DNA of 64,000 nt, from the NCBI RefSeq assembly GCF_023516595.1, contig NZ_JAMGBG010000010.1, positions 124,001 through 188,000 of the forward strand, in the 5' to 3' direction. Positions 52,580 to 63,835 of this stretch are shown here, piece after piece. Both the position numbers and the translations under genes were made by a program. The stretch comes from Streptomyces neyagawaensis. GTDB lineage: Bacteria > Actinomycetota > Actinomycetes > Streptomycetales > Streptomycetaceae. Positions within the stretch are counted from its first letter, which is position 1. Each line of letters starts with the position of its first letter. The notes under the pieces were generated by a model. It saw only the letters and a list, made by a program, of their open reading frames with translations, was not told the DNA's origin and did no database searches.

Positions 52580-52608
52580 AAAGTAAGCCTCGCCGACGGG
52601 CTGGGCAA
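52580..52608 (-). promoter_or_regulatory. Promoter of the beta-ureidopropionase/aminotransferase/pucR operon
   Basis: On the minus strand TTGCCC (52608-52603) and TACTTT (52585-52580) are separated by exactly 17 nt, a sigma-HrdB-like promoter. The predicted start lies within the operator repeat, about 60 nt before the ATG at 52511. Confidence 0.55.
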
Positions 52609-52720
52609 GACCATCGCCGTTAACCGGCCGAGTCGATCACGTTTCGCACTCCAGTGGGTGATCGCCTCGCCGTGCCTCGGCGTCCGCGCACGGAGAGCCG
52701 GTCGCGGCTCCCGGTGACCG

Positions 52721-54322
52721 TCAGGCGAGTCCGGCGACGCGCAGGGCGTGCGCCACGTCCCGGTGGCGGTCCTCCGACACGGCTCGGGCCGCTTCCACGA
52801 CCATACGGGTCAGCCGCTGTGGGTGCGCCTCCGCGACGCGCGCCGCCTCCTCGGGCGTACGGACGCGTACATACGCATCGAGCAGCGCACGCGCCTGCCA
52901 CTCGCGCCCCTCCTCGGCGAGGCCGAGCACCGCCTCGCCGATCTCCTCGGAGGGCCGCCCGACACCCTGCCGCAGCATCTGCTCCCCGTCGGTGACGCGC
53001 CCCACGGCGTTCAGGGCGTCGACGACGGCGACCAGCCTGTCCACGGGCAGCGAGGCGGCCTCCCACAGCAGGGTCGCCCAGTCGGCGCCCAGTCCTGCCC
53101 GGTGCATGTCGGCCGCGAGCAGCGGGAAACGGGCGGCGGGCCAGTGGGCGACCTCGACGAGCAGGGCGTGCGCCTCCCCGCTGCGCCCCTCCTTGCGCAG
53201 CCGCAACAGCCGCTCGACGGTCCCGGCGACCTCCCGCCGCGCCTCGTCGTCCAGGGCCTGCCGGGCCGGCCGCTCCGGCCGCTGCGGCGGCGCGGCCTCC
53301 TCGGTGACCCCGGCGTAGCGAGCGCCCCGGCGGGCACGCGCCTGGGGCGCGGCCGCCTGCGCGGGCGCGCTCTCGGGCACGACGACGGGCACCTCCTCCG
53401 CCTCCACGGCACCGGCGAAGCGTGCACCACCCCGGGGACGCCGCTTGGCCCGCTTCTTGGACGTCACCGCCTCGACCTCGGGGTCGGCGGCATCGTGCGC
53501 GGGGTCGTGAGCGTCGAACGCGACCTCATGACCCTGGGCTTGGGCCTGGGTATCACGCCCGACCGTGTGGGCGTCGTACCCGACGCCGGGGGCCGCGTAG
53601 GGGTCGTGCGCACGGCGGTCGTCCGTCCGGTCCGTCGGCATGCCGTCGCGCGGGCCCGCCGGGACCGCGCCCTCCGGGCCCGCGTACGTGCGGCCGGTGC
53701 GGCCGCCGGGTGTCGCCGCCTCCGGGGCGCGCCCTTCCGCCTCCGGCGCCCGGGAGAAGTCCCTGGCGGGGTCGTCCGGAAAGCGCGTCGCGCCCCGCAC
53801 AGGCAGGTGCGGGGCGCGACGGTCGAGGTTCTCCATCCGGGCGCGCAGTTCGGCGCAGCGGGCTGTGGCCCGTTCGTGGTCGTCGTGGGCCCAGGCCAGG
53901 TCGAGACGGAGGGACTCGGCCTCCTCCCGGGTGGTGGCGGTACGGAGGCGGCGGTCGAGTTCGGCGGTGCGCTCGGCGGCGTACCGCTGCTCGCGGAGCA
54001 TGACGTCGAACCGGTCGCCGAGGGCGTCCCGGCCGCCGGGCAGGGCGTCGTACGCGGCGAGCGAGGCGCCGTGCAGGGCGCGGGCCCGCGCGGTCTCCTG
54101 GGCGGCGACCGCGGGACCGTACGCGGTGTGGAGGTCGTGCATGAGCGCTTCGACGACGTCCCACGGCGGGACCTCCAGGCCGTCGAGGCAGGCCCGCATA
54201 CCGTCCGGGTCGCGCCGCCAGAAGACGGCGCACCAACCTCCGCCCTGGTCCAGCTTCGTCATCAGCTTGTTCAGGTAACCAGCGAACTCCCGAACCTCGC
54301 CCGGGAGTTGATCCACAGCCAT
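52721..54322 (-). CDS. Large low-complexity protein of unknown function
   Basis: A 533-residue protein I cannot assign. The N-terminal part (1-65, VREFAGYLNKLMTKLDQGGG then WCAVFWRRDPDGM) looks globular and conserved; 80-175 is a predicted helical/coiled-coil segment; 175-350 is a disordered Ala/Pro/Arg/Asp-rich stretch; 360-533 is helical with repeat-like spacing, possibly TPR/PPR-like. A basic motif occurs twice in the disordered part, RRPRGGARFAG and ARRGARYAG. No signal peptide or enzyme motif. I have a vague memory of similar actinomycete proteins; function unknown. It is unrelated to the catabolic operon that starts on the other side of 52600. Confidence 0.8.
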   Translation of the reverse strand: MAVDQLPGEVREFAGYLNKLMTKLDQGGGWCAVFWRRDPDGMRACLDGLEVPPWDVVEALMHDLHTAYGPAVAAQETARARALHGASLAAYDALPGGRDALGDRFDVMLREQRYAAERTAELDRRLRTATTREEAESLRLDLAWAHDDHERATARCAELRARMENLDRRAPHLPVRGATRFPDDPARDFSRAPEAEGRAPEAATPGGRTGRTYAGPEGAVPAGPRDGMPTDRTDDRRAHDPYAAPGVGYDAHTVGRDTQAQAQGHEVAFDAHDPAHDAADPEVEAVTSKKRAKRRPRGGARFAGAVEAEEVPVVVPESAPAQAAAPQARARRGARYAGVTEEAAPPQRPERPARQALDDEARREVAGTVERLLRLRKEGRSGEAHALLVEVAHWPAARFPLLAADMHRAGLGADWATLLWEAASLPVDRLVAVVDALNAVGRVTDGEQMLRQGVGRPSEEIGEAVLGLAEEGREWQARALLDAYVRVRTPEEAARVAEAHPQRLTRMVVEAARAVSEDRHRDVAHALRVAGLA

Positions 54323-54517
54323 CCCATGCTCCCCGGCAGACTGGAGTGCCCCGGTCCGCCAGAAAACACCAGCCGTGTTACAGAAAGGCTACGCGGAGTT
54401 TTCGGACCGGACGCAGTGTGCTGTGCGCGCCCGTCCGGCGGCTGTGCGTAAGGGATTCAGGCCACGCGACGACAGGCTCCGGCCAGGCGCCCGCACGGAA
54501 GGCGCCGCTCCGCCCGC

Positions 54518-54790
54518 TCAGGCCACCGCCGCCGGCGGCACGGCCTCCACCGGTGTGCAGCGTCCGGCGAGTTCGTCCATGGAGAGGCCGAGCGTGCGGG
54601 CCAGGGCGGAGATCGTGAAGAAGGCCGGGGTGGGGGCGCGACCGGTCTCGATCTTGCGGAGCGTCTCCGCGGAGATGCCCGCGCCCGCGGCGATCTCCGC
54701 CATGCTGCGACCGCCGCGGGCTTCCCGCAGCAACCGGCCGAGCCGCTCGCCGCGTTCGCGCTCTTCGGGGGTCAGTGGGGTGCGCACCAT
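54518..54790 (-). CDS. XRE-family helix-turn-helix regulator
   Basis: A 90-residue DNA-binding protein. The HTH occupies about 15-70 (LREARGGRSMAEIAAGAGIS AETLRKIE split over two helices), followed by TPAFFTISALARTLGLSMDEL. ATG 54790 is preceded on the minus strand by TAGAAT at -7 to -12, which predicts transcription starting at the ATG, that is a leaderless mRNA. It is divergent from the methionine aminopeptidase gene and shares its operator, so it most likely represses both. Confidence 0.9.
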   Translation of the reverse strand: MVRTPLTPEERERGERLGRLLREARGGRSMAEIAAGAGISAETLRKIETGRAPTPAFFTISALARTLGLSMDELAGRCTPVEAVPPAAVA

Positions 54791-54796
54791 GCGCCC

Positions 54797-54859
54797 ATTC
54801 TAATACCGACCCCCACCGGGGAACCGGTATTAGAATTGGATGTCGACCGGTATAGTAAT
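54797..54859. promoter_or_regulatory. Shared operator/promoters of the XRE and map genes
   Basis: ATTCTAATACCG (54797-54808) and CGGTATTAGAAT (54825-54836) form a perfect 12-bp inverted repeat with a 16-nt spacer. A third half-site, CGGTATAGTAAT (54848-54859), lies 23 bp further on. The first overlaps the -10 of the XRE gene (TAGAAT, minus strand) and the third overlaps the -10 of map (TATAGT, 54851-54856), so one repressor could block both promoters. Confidence 0.75.
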
Positions 54860-54863
54860 TGGC

Positions 54864-55631
54864 ATGGTGGAACTGAAGACGGACGCGTCCATCGACGCGA
54901 TGTACGAGGCCGGGCAGGTCGTGGGGCGTGCGCTCAGCGCGGTACGGAAGGCCGCAGACGTGGGTGTGTCCCTGCTCGAACTGGACGAGGTGGCGCGCGA
55001 GGTGCTGCGCGAGGCGGGCGCCACGTCGCCGTTCCTCGGTTACCGGCCCTCGTTCGCGCCGACCCCGTTCCCGGCGGTGATCTGCGCCTCGGTGAACGAC
55101 GCGATCGTGCACGGCATCCCGACCTCCTACCGGCTCAGGGACGCCGACCTCGTCTCCATCGACTGCGGCGCCCACCTGGGCGGCTGGGCCGGTGACTCGG
55201 CGATCAGCTTCGTCGTGGGCGAGCCGCGCCCGGCCGACCTGCGGCTGATCGAGACCGCGGAGCGGGCCCTGGAGGCGGGTATCGAGGCCGCCGTCGTCGG
55301 CAACCGCATCGGTGACATCGCCCACGCCATCGGCTCGGTGTGCCGTGCCGCCGGGTACGGCGTCCCCGACGGCTTCGGCGGCCACGGCATCGGCCGCCAT
55401 ATGCACGAGGACCCGTCCGTCCCGAACGAGGGCCCGCCGGGGCGGGGGCTGCCGCTGCGGCACGGCCTGGTGCTCGCGATCGAGCCGATGCTGACCGGCG
55501 GCGGCAAGGACGGCTACCACGCGGCCCCGGACGGCTGGACCCTACGCACGGACGACGGCTCCCGCGCGGCCCACGTGGAACACACGGTGGCCATCACGAC
55601 GGGGGGACCGCGGGTGCTGACCGCGCGGTAG
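54864..55631 (+). CDS. map: Type I methionine aminopeptidase
   Basis: Removes N-terminal Met from nascent proteins with a two-metal centre. The 255-residue protein has His83, Asp100 (SIDCGAHLGGWAGD), Asp111, the His of GGHGIGRHMHEDP, and the two Glu ligands in LAIEPML and HVEHTVAI. Length is that of a short bacterial MetAP. ATG 54864 is used because TATAGT lies 7 nt upstream, giving a leaderless mRNA; ATG 54840 lies upstream of that -10. Streptomyces genomes usually also have a constitutive map near the ribosomal genes, so this regulated copy is probably an accessory one. Confidence 0.93.
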   Translation: MVELKTDASIDAMYEAGQVVGRALSAVRKAADVGVSLLELDEVAREVLREAGATSPFLGYRPSFAPTPFPAVICASVNDAIVHGIPTSYRLRDADLVSIDCGAHLGGWAGDSAISFVVGEPRPADLRLIETAERALEAGIEAAVVGNRIGDIAHAIGSVCRAAGYGVPDGFGGHGIGRHMHEDPSVPNEGPPGRGLPLRHGLVLAIEPMLTGGGKDGYHAAPDGWTLRTDDGSRAAHVEHTVAITTGGPRVLTAR

Positions 55632-55637
55632 AGCGCC

Positions 55638-55680
55638 GCCTGCGGCCCCGTGCTTTCCCGATGAAGGCCGGGCCGCAGGC
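55638..55680 (+). terminator. Terminator after map
   Basis: GCCTGCGGCCC (55638-55648) and GGGCCGCAGGC (55670-55680) form a perfect 11-bp stem with a 21-nt loop, 7 nt after the map stop. Confidence 0.7.
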
Positions 55681-55689
55681 CCAAGCCTT

Positions 55690-55748
55690 CAGGGGCGCGG
55701 GGAACTGCGCGAGGAACCACGACGAACCCGCACCCGCCCACGAACGCC
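55690..55748 (+). repeat. Common Streptomyces intergenic repeat
   Basis: The stretch beginning CAGGGGCGCGGGGAACTGCG and continuing through a CCACGACGAACCCGCACCCG segment matches, as I recall it, a short repeat dispersed in intergenic DNA of many Streptomyces genomes. No other full copy is in this window. It has no coding potential. Confidence 0.55.
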
Positions 55749-55811
55749 GCACCCCCGAGCTACTAGGCGCCCCCGGGTGTAGCCGCGCAGCGACAGGGCA
55801 CTCGCGTGCCA

Positions 55812-58397
<2,586 letters not shown>

Positions 58398-58413
58398 GGT
58401 GGGCTGACGCCGA

Positions 58414-60222
58414 CTAGCGCGTCGGGTGCACCACCATCGCCGAGCCGCCGCCGCGGCGTACCGTCTCGGCGGCGGCCAGCCACTTGCCGTTCGGCAGGCG
58501 CTGGACGCCGGCGACCGCGCCGATCTCGGGGTTCTGCCGGAAGGCGTGCCCGATGGCTTCGAGCTGTCCCTTCAGGGGGCTGTTCCACAGGCCCGGTTCG
58601 AGTTCGGTGGTGGTCTGGTTGCGCTGGCTGGCGCGGGGCGCGGCGATGGCGTCGACCAGCGGCAGGCCACGGTCGAGGAAGCCGGTGAGGGTCTGCAGCA
58701 CGGTGGTGATGATGGTCGCGCCGCCGGGCGAGCCGAGCGCCACCACGGGCTTGCCGTGCTTGTCGAGCACGATCGTCGGTGACATGGACGAGCGCGGCCG
58801 CTTGCCCGGGCCCGGCAGGTTCGGGTCGTGCACGGCCGGGTTGGCGGGGGTGAAGGAGAAGTCCGTCAGCTCGTTGTTGAGCAGGAAGCCACGGCCGGGC
58901 ACGGTGATGCCGCTGCCGCCGGTCTGCTCGATGGTGAGGGTGTAGGAGACGACGTTGCCCCACTTGTCGGCGACGGTGAGGTGGGTCGTGCTGTCGCCCT
59001 CGTACGTGGTGGGCGCGGCGGTGCCGCCCGTGGGGCAGGCCGCCGGGTGGCGCGGGTCGCCGGGGGCGACGGGGCTGGTGAGCACCGCGTCGTCCTTGAT
59101 CAGGCAGCCGCGGGAGTCGGCGTACCGCTGCGACAGCAGTTCCTTCGTCGGTACGTCCTCGAAGGCCGGGTCGCCCACCCAGCGGCCCCGGTCGGCGAAC
59201 GACACACGGCTCGCCTCGATGAGGTGGTGCAGGTACTGGACGTCGCTCGCCTTCGACAGGTCGGTCCGCTCCAGGATGTTGAGTGCCTCGGCGACGGTGG
59301 TGCCGCCGGAGGAGGAGGGTGCCATGCCGTAGACGTCGAGTCCGCGGTACGACGCCTTGGTGGGCGCCTGGTTCTTGGTGCGGTAGGCGGCGAGGTCGGC
59401 GGTGGTCAGGTCGCCGGGGCGGGCGTTGTAGCCCGAAGCGGGGTCGACGGGCGGCTTGTTGACAGTGGCGACGATGTCCCGGGCGATGTCGCCCTTGTAG
59501 AGCGCCCCGACGCCCTCGCGGCCCAACTCGGCGTAGGTGCGGGCCAGATCGGGGTTCTTCAGCGTCGAGCCGATCACGGGCAGCTGTCCGCCGGGCAGAT
59601 AGAGGTCGGCCGTGGCGGGGAAGTTGCGGAACCGGGCCTCGTTGGCGGCGGTCTGGGCGCGGAAGGTGGCGTCGACGGTGAAGCCGTCGCGGGCGAGTCT
59701 CTCGGCGGGCCTGAGCAGCTTGGCGAGCGGCCTGCTGCCCCAGTGGCGCAGCGCGGTCCGCCAGGTGGCGGGCGTGCCCGGCGTGCCGACGCTCAGTCCG
59801 CTCGTCACGGCCTCGGCGAACGGGATGGGCGTGCCGTTCTCCAGGAAGAGGCTCTCGTCGGCGCTGAGCGGCGCCGTCTCACGGCCGTCGACGGTGTGCA
59901 CCTTGCGGCTCGCGGCGTCGTAGTAGACGAAGTAGCCACCTCCGCCGATGCCCGCCGAGTACGGCTCGGTGACGCCGAGGGCGGCGGCGGTCGCGACGGC
60001 CGCGTCCACGGCGTTGCCGCCCTTCCTGAGGACCTCGATCCCGGCGGCCGAGGCGTCGGGGTCGACGCTCGCCACGGCACCGCCGTAGCCGACGGCGACC
60101 GGCACCTTCTCGACGGGGTCCGTCGCGGCGGACGTCGGCGGCGCCGCCGCCCCCACCGACACCACGGCGGACACCGCCGCAAGAACCGTCAGTTTCCGCG
60201 CGACAGGGCGACGCAGACGCAT
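58414..60222 (-). CDS. ggt: Secreted gamma-glutamyltransferase
   Basis: A 602-residue exported Ntn-hydrolase transferring or hydrolysing gamma-glutamyl groups, as in extracellular glutathione use. A signal peptide spans about 1-33 (RRPVARKLTVLAAVSAVVSV then AAAPPTSAA). Early motifs are GGNAVDAAVA and SAGIGGGGYFVYYD. The nucleophile Thr is in EGDSTTHLTVADKWGNVVSYT, and MSPTIVLDKHGKPVVALGSPGG lies in the small subunit. It ends convergent to the clpC-like gene, 16 nt away. Confidence 0.93.
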   Translation of the reverse strand: MRLRRPVARKLTVLAAVSAVVSVGAAAPPTSAATDPVEKVPVAVGYGGAVASVDPDASAAGIEVLRKGGNAVDAAVATAAALGVTEPYSAGIGGGGYFVYYDAASRKVHTVDGRETAPLSADESLFLENGTPIPFAEAVTSGLSVGTPGTPATWRTALRHWGSRPLAKLLRPAERLARDGFTVDATFRAQTAANEARFRNFPATADLYLPGGQLPVIGSTLKNPDLARTYAELGREGVGALYKGDIARDIVATVNKPPVDPASGYNARPGDLTTADLAAYRTKNQAPTKASYRGLDVYGMAPSSSGGTTVAEALNILERTDLSKASDVQYLHHLIEASRVSFADRGRWVGDPAFEDVPTKELLSQRYADSRGCLIKDDAVLTSPVAPGDPRHPAACPTGGTAAPTTYEGDSTTHLTVADKWGNVVSYTLTIEQTGGSGITVPGRGFLLNNELTDFSFTPANPAVHDPNLPGPGKRPRSSMSPTIVLDKHGKPVVALGSPGGATIITTVLQTLTGFLDRGLPLVDAIAAPRASQRNQTTTELEPGLWNSPLKGQLEAIGHAFRQNPEIGAVAGVQRLPNGKWLAAAETVRRGGGSAMVVHPTR

Positions 60223-60440
60223 CCGTACCTCCAGTCAACGACCGTTCGCGCAGACTAACGTGGCCGCCGTCCCGCCGTCAGCGGCGTCTCGGCCAACTGG
60301 CGGCCCCGCCACCCGCCCGCGCCGGGACGTCGTACGGGGCGATCCGCACAGGTCGCCGAGCAGACCCCGGGGCGGAGCCGGTCAAGGAATCGGACACGGA
60401 TTCGGACAGTATTCGGTCGCGCCCGCTACCATGCGCGGCC

Positions 60441-61196
60441 ATGAATGACGACGTGCGCAATATCGTCCTCGGCGTGATCGCGGCGGGCATCAGTGCCTCG
60501 CTGGGCTGGTTCGTCCGGACCTACCTGTGGAAGCGCAAGCTCCGCCGCAAACAGGCGTTCTTCGGGCTGCCCGAGAACTCCGAGTCGCTGCTGGTGGTCA
60601 ACCGCGATCCGTCCAGCGCGGACATGGCGGTGCACCGCTTCGACGTGTTCGCGCTGCTGGAACTGTCCGCCCTGATCAAGGACTGCGGCGCGCACGCCCA
60701 GATGATCACGCAGGACGCGGCCCAGCAGGGCTTCGGCGAACGCACCGAGTTCTGTGTGGGCGGACCCGTCTCCAATCGCCGGATGGCCGCACACATCGGG
60801 GCCATGCTGCCCGGTATACGTTTCAACACCGATCCCGAGCCCGGCCCCGACCGGGCTGCCTTCCTGGTCGGCGACGACACCTACCGGCTGGAGCCCGGTG
60901 TCACCGAGCACGTCCTGCTGGCCCGGCTCACGACCGGCCAGCCGCACCAGGCCCGGCCGGTCTTCCTGTTCTGCGGCCAGCGGGCCATCACCAATCAGGC
61001 GGCCACCCGCTACCTCGCCCGCCACCACGAGCGACTCCACCGCAAGTACGGCACCGGCAACTTCGTCCTCCTGCTGAAGGTCGTCAACTCCCAGGCGTAC
61101 GGCCCCGATGTCGTCGAACTGGTCGCGGACGTCACCCGCGCCGCGCAGACACCGCCGGCGGCGCTCCCGGCCAAGGCGACGCACCGGGCCTCGTAG
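60441..61196 (+). CDS. Membrane-anchored protein of unknown function
   Basis: A 251-residue protein with one N-terminal membrane helix (about 8-28, IVLGVIAAGISASLGWFVRT) and a positively charged stop (WKRKLRRK), so the rest should be cytosolic. The soluble domain has LLVVNRDPSSADMAVHRFD, FCVGGPVSNRRMAAHI and FLVGDDTYRLEPG, which look like alternating strands and helices of a Rossmann-like fold with a GGP-x-SN turn. I do not recognise the family. Upstream it shares a 218-nt divergent region with ggt, with three ATTCGG-type repeats around 60390-60420. Confidence 0.8.
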   Translation: MNDDVRNIVLGVIAAGISASLGWFVRTYLWKRKLRRKQAFFGLPENSESLLVVNRDPSSADMAVHRFDVFALLELSALIKDCGAHAQMITQDAAQQGFGERTEFCVGGPVSNRRMAAHIGAMLPGIRFNTDPEPGPDRAAFLVGDDTYRLEPGVTEHVLLARLTTGQPHQARPVFLFCGQRAITNQAATRYLARHHERLHRKYGTGNFVLLLKVVNSQAYGPDVVELVADVTRAAQTPPAALPAKATHRAS

Positions 61197-61250
61197 GGCG
61201 GGCCCCCAGGACGGGACGGGACGAGCCCCGCCGACGCGTTCACGCCAACT

Positions 61251-61308
61251 GTTACCGTCACGTAACTTACCGAGGAGTTACCTCTGGTAAGTCGCGGCGG
61301 TTACCGTC
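61251..61308 (+). promoter_or_regulatory. Repeats in the promoter region of the secreted hydrolase
   Basis: GTTACCGTC occurs at 61251-61259 and 61300-61308. Between them is an inverted repeat, CTTACCGAGG (61266-61275) and CCTCTGGTAAG (61281-61291), pairing with a single bulged base. This is unusually AT-rich for the genome and resembles a regulated promoter. Confidence 0.5.
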
Positions 61309-61344
61309 GGGTCACTTTGCACTGACACGAGTGAGGAGCGACCC

Positions 61345-62937
61345 GTGAGACACCCGCACGGCACCACATCGCGCACGGCGAAGGCCCTGCGCACGACGAC
61401 CGTGGGGGCCGTCTCGGCCACCCTGGTCGCCGGCACGGCCCTCGGACTCGCCCCCGCCGCCCAGGCGGCCTCGGCCGACTCCCCCACCACCCGCTTCGTC
61501 GACATCACGAGCACCGACGGCACGGTCCTCAAGGCCAATGTCGTCGCCCCCGCCGACGCCTCCCGCACCTACCCACTGCTCGTGCTCCCCACGAGCTGGG
61601 GGCTGCCGCAGGTCGAGTACCTGGCCCAGGCGCAGCAGCTCGCCAAGGCCGGGTACGTCGTGGTCAGTTACAACGTACGGGGCTTCTGGGAGTCCGGCGG
61701 GTACATAGAAGTCGCCGGGCCACCGGACATGGCCGACGCCTCGAAGGTCATCGACTGGGCGCTCGCCCACACCCCGGCCGACGCGCGCCGCGTGGGCATG
61801 GCGGGGCTGTCGTACGGCGCGGGCATCAGCCTGCTCGCCGCAGCGCACGACAAGCGGGTCAAGGCGGTCGCCGCGCTCAGCGGCTGGGCCGACCTCATCG
61901 ACTCCATCTATTCCGGGCGCACCCAGCACCTCCAGGCGGCGGCCGTGCTCGACGGCGCCGGCCGGATCACGGGCCGTCAGAGCCCCGAAGTCCAGGAGAT
62001 CTTCAAGAACCTCTACGCGTCCAACCTGGCCAAGGAACAGGACATGATCGAGTGGGGGAAGAAACGTTCCCCCGAGATATATGTGGATGCCCTCAACACC
62101 AACGGCACGGCCGTCATGCTCGCCAACGGCTGGGGCGACTCGATCTTCCCGCCCAACCAGTACGCCGACTTCTACGAGAAGCTCACCGGCCCCAAGCGCC
62201 TGGAACTGCGGCCCGGCGACCACGCCACCACCGAGCTGACGGGCCTGTTCGGGCTGCCCAACGATGTGTGGACGGACACCCGGCGCTGGTTCGACCACTA
62301 TCTGCGGGGTCAGGCCAACGGCATCGACGACGAGCAGCCCGTGCAACTCAAGTCCCGTACCGGCGGCGCCTTCGAGGGCTATCCGGACTGGAAGTCGGTC
62401 ACCGCCACCCGCAAGAAGATCGCCCTCACGAGTGGCACCACGATCCACGCGAACGTCGACTCGGGTGCGAACGGCGGGGTGGTCTTCCTGTCCAGCGTCC
62501 TCGACCAGGTCGTCCAACTACCGCCCATGGCCTCGATACCGCTGCTTCCGCGCCGCTGGGCGGCCGTGTGGCAGTCGGAGAAGTACCGGACGACGCAGCA
62601 GGTGCGGGGCACCGCGAAACTGCACACCACGGTGACGGCCACCAAGGAGAGCGGCACCCTCGTCGCCCATCTGTACGACGTGGGCCCGCTCGGCCTCGGC
62701 AAGCTGGTCAGCCACGCGCCGTACACCTTCCACGGCGAGACGCCCGGCAAGCCGTTCGGCGTGGACCTGGAGTTGTTCTCCACGGCCTACGACGTTCCGG
62801 CGGGCCACCGTCTCGCCCTGGTCGTCGACACGGTCGACCCGCTCTACATCGAGCACAACCCGTCCGGCGCGCAGCTGACCTTCTCCTCGCCGCCGAACGA
62901 CCCGTCGTACGTGTCGATCCCGCTGCGCGAGCAGTGA
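61345..62937 (+). CDS. Secreted CocE/NonD-family alpha/beta hydrolase (X-Pro dipeptidyl-peptidase type)
   Basis: A 530-residue exported hydrolase. Signal peptide about 1-42 ends AAQAA. The alpha/beta-hydrolase core has nucleophile Ser in MAGLSYGAG, Asp in ANGWGDSIF and His in PGDHATT; a C-terminal jelly-roll domain of XPDAP type covers about 330-530. Substrates in the family are Xaa-Pro peptides or esters such as acylated antibiotics; not resolvable here. GTG 61345 has GAGGAG 7 nt upstream. Confidence 0.88.
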   Translation: MRHPHGTTSRTAKALRTTTVGAVSATLVAGTALGLAPAAQAASADSPTTRFVDITSTDGTVLKANVVAPADASRTYPLLVLPTSWGLPQVEYLAQAQQLAKAGYVVVSYNVRGFWESGGYIEVAGPPDMADASKVIDWALAHTPADARRVGMAGLSYGAGISLLAAAHDKRVKAVAALSGWADLIDSIYSGRTQHLQAAAVLDGAGRITGRQSPEVQEIFKNLYASNLAKEQDMIEWGKKRSPEIYVDALNTNGTAVMLANGWGDSIFPPNQYADFYEKLTGPKRLELRPGDHATTELTGLFGLPNDVWTDTRRWFDHYLRGQANGIDDEQPVQLKSRTGGAFEGYPDWKSVTATRKKIALTSGTTIHANVDSGANGGVVFLSSVLDQVVQLPPMASIPLLPRRWAAVWQSEKYRTTQQVRGTAKLHTTVTATKESGTLVAHLYDVGPLGLGKLVSHAPYTFHGETPGKPFGVDLELFSTAYDVPAGHRLALVVDTVDPLYIEHNPSGAQLTFSSPPNDPSYVSIPLREQ

Positions 62938-63091
62938 TCTCCGGCTGCCGCCGGGCGGGCCTGGCCCCTGGCTACTGCGCGCCTGGCAGCAGCGTCCCCT
63001 TGCGCGACCGGGATGGAGTCCTCGGCCTCGGTCACCCCCAAGTGGAGGAACCGCTCATCGTAGTCGAGGCCCGCGCCCGGTCCAGCGGCGG

Positions 63092-63835
63092 TCAGTGCTT
63101 GAGGATCTTGGAGAGGAAGTCCTTGGCGCGGTCGCTGTTCGGATTCGTGAAGAACTCGTCGGGCGTGCGGTCCTCGACGATGCGCCCGTCGGACATGAAG
63201 ACGACACGATTGGCGGCGGATCGGGCGAAGCCCATCTCGTGGGTGACGACCACCATGGTCATCCCCTCGCGTGCCAACTGCTGCATGACTTCGAGGACTT
63301 CGTTGATCATTTCGGGGTCGAGGGCGGAGGTGGGCTCGTCGAAGAGCATGACCTTCGGTTCCATCGCCAGCGCCCGCGCGATCGCCACACGCTGCTGCTG
63401 GCCGCCCGACAGCTGTGCCGGGTACTTCGGTGCCTGATCGGCCAGGCCGACCCGGTCGAGGAGGGTGCGGGAGCGCTCGTCGGCGTCCTCCTTCTTCCTT
63501 TTCCGCACCTTGATCTGACCGAGCGACACGTTCTGCAGGACCGTCTTGTGCGCGAAGAGGTTGAAGGACTGGAAGACCATGCCGACGTCCGCGCGGAGCG
63601 CCGCGAGGGCCTTGCCCTCCGCGGGCAGCGGCTGCCCGTCGAGCAGGATCTCCCCGGAGTGGATGGCCTCCAGCCGGTTGATGGCCCGGCAGAGCGTCGA
63701 CTTCCCCGACCCCGAGGGGCCGATGACCACGACCACCTCCCCCCTGCCGACGGTGAGCTCGATGTCCTGGAGGACATGCAGCTCCCCGAAGTATTTGTTC
63801 ACACCATGCAGTTCGATCAGCGGATCGACAGCCAT
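63092..63835 (-). CDS. gluA: Amino-acid ABC transporter ATP-binding protein (GluA-like)
   Basis: The ATPase subunit of a polar amino-acid (glutamate-type) importer. The 247-residue protein has Walker [11 protein letters not shown]-loop in [11 protein letters not shown], signature LSGGQQQR, Walker B VMLFDEP and the switch His in [20 protein letters not shown] is typical of GlnQ/GluA. Binding protein and permeases are not in the window; they would be expected to the left of 63092 if this operon were complete, yet no such genes are there, and the sequence ends 165 nt upstream of the start. ATG 63835 ([11 protein letters not shown]) is the family start; the frame extends to 63925. Confidence 0.9.
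   Translation of the reverse strand: MAVDPLIELHGVNKYFGELHVLQDIELTVGRGEVVVVIGPSGSGKSTLCRAINRLEAIHSGEILLDGQPLPAEGKALAALRADVGMVFQSFNLFAHKTVLQNVSLGQIKVRKRKKEDADERSRTLLDRVGLADQAPKYPAQLSGGQQQRVAIARALAMEPKVMLFDEPTSALDPEMINEVLEVMQQLAREGMTMVVVTHEMGFARSAANRVVFMSDGRIVEDRTPDEFFTNPNSDRAKDFLSKILKH

Noticed and set aside
52721..54322. Viral tegument or large structural protein
   Set aside because: Ala/Pro-rich disorder gives such chance similarity; no phage genes, integrase or attachment sites are nearby.
54323..54517. Small gene or developmental (WhiG-type) promoter upstream of the 533-residue protein
   Set aside because: No WhiG-like consensus could be matched and no coding frame with a start signal is present; the region is just an AT-richer spacer.
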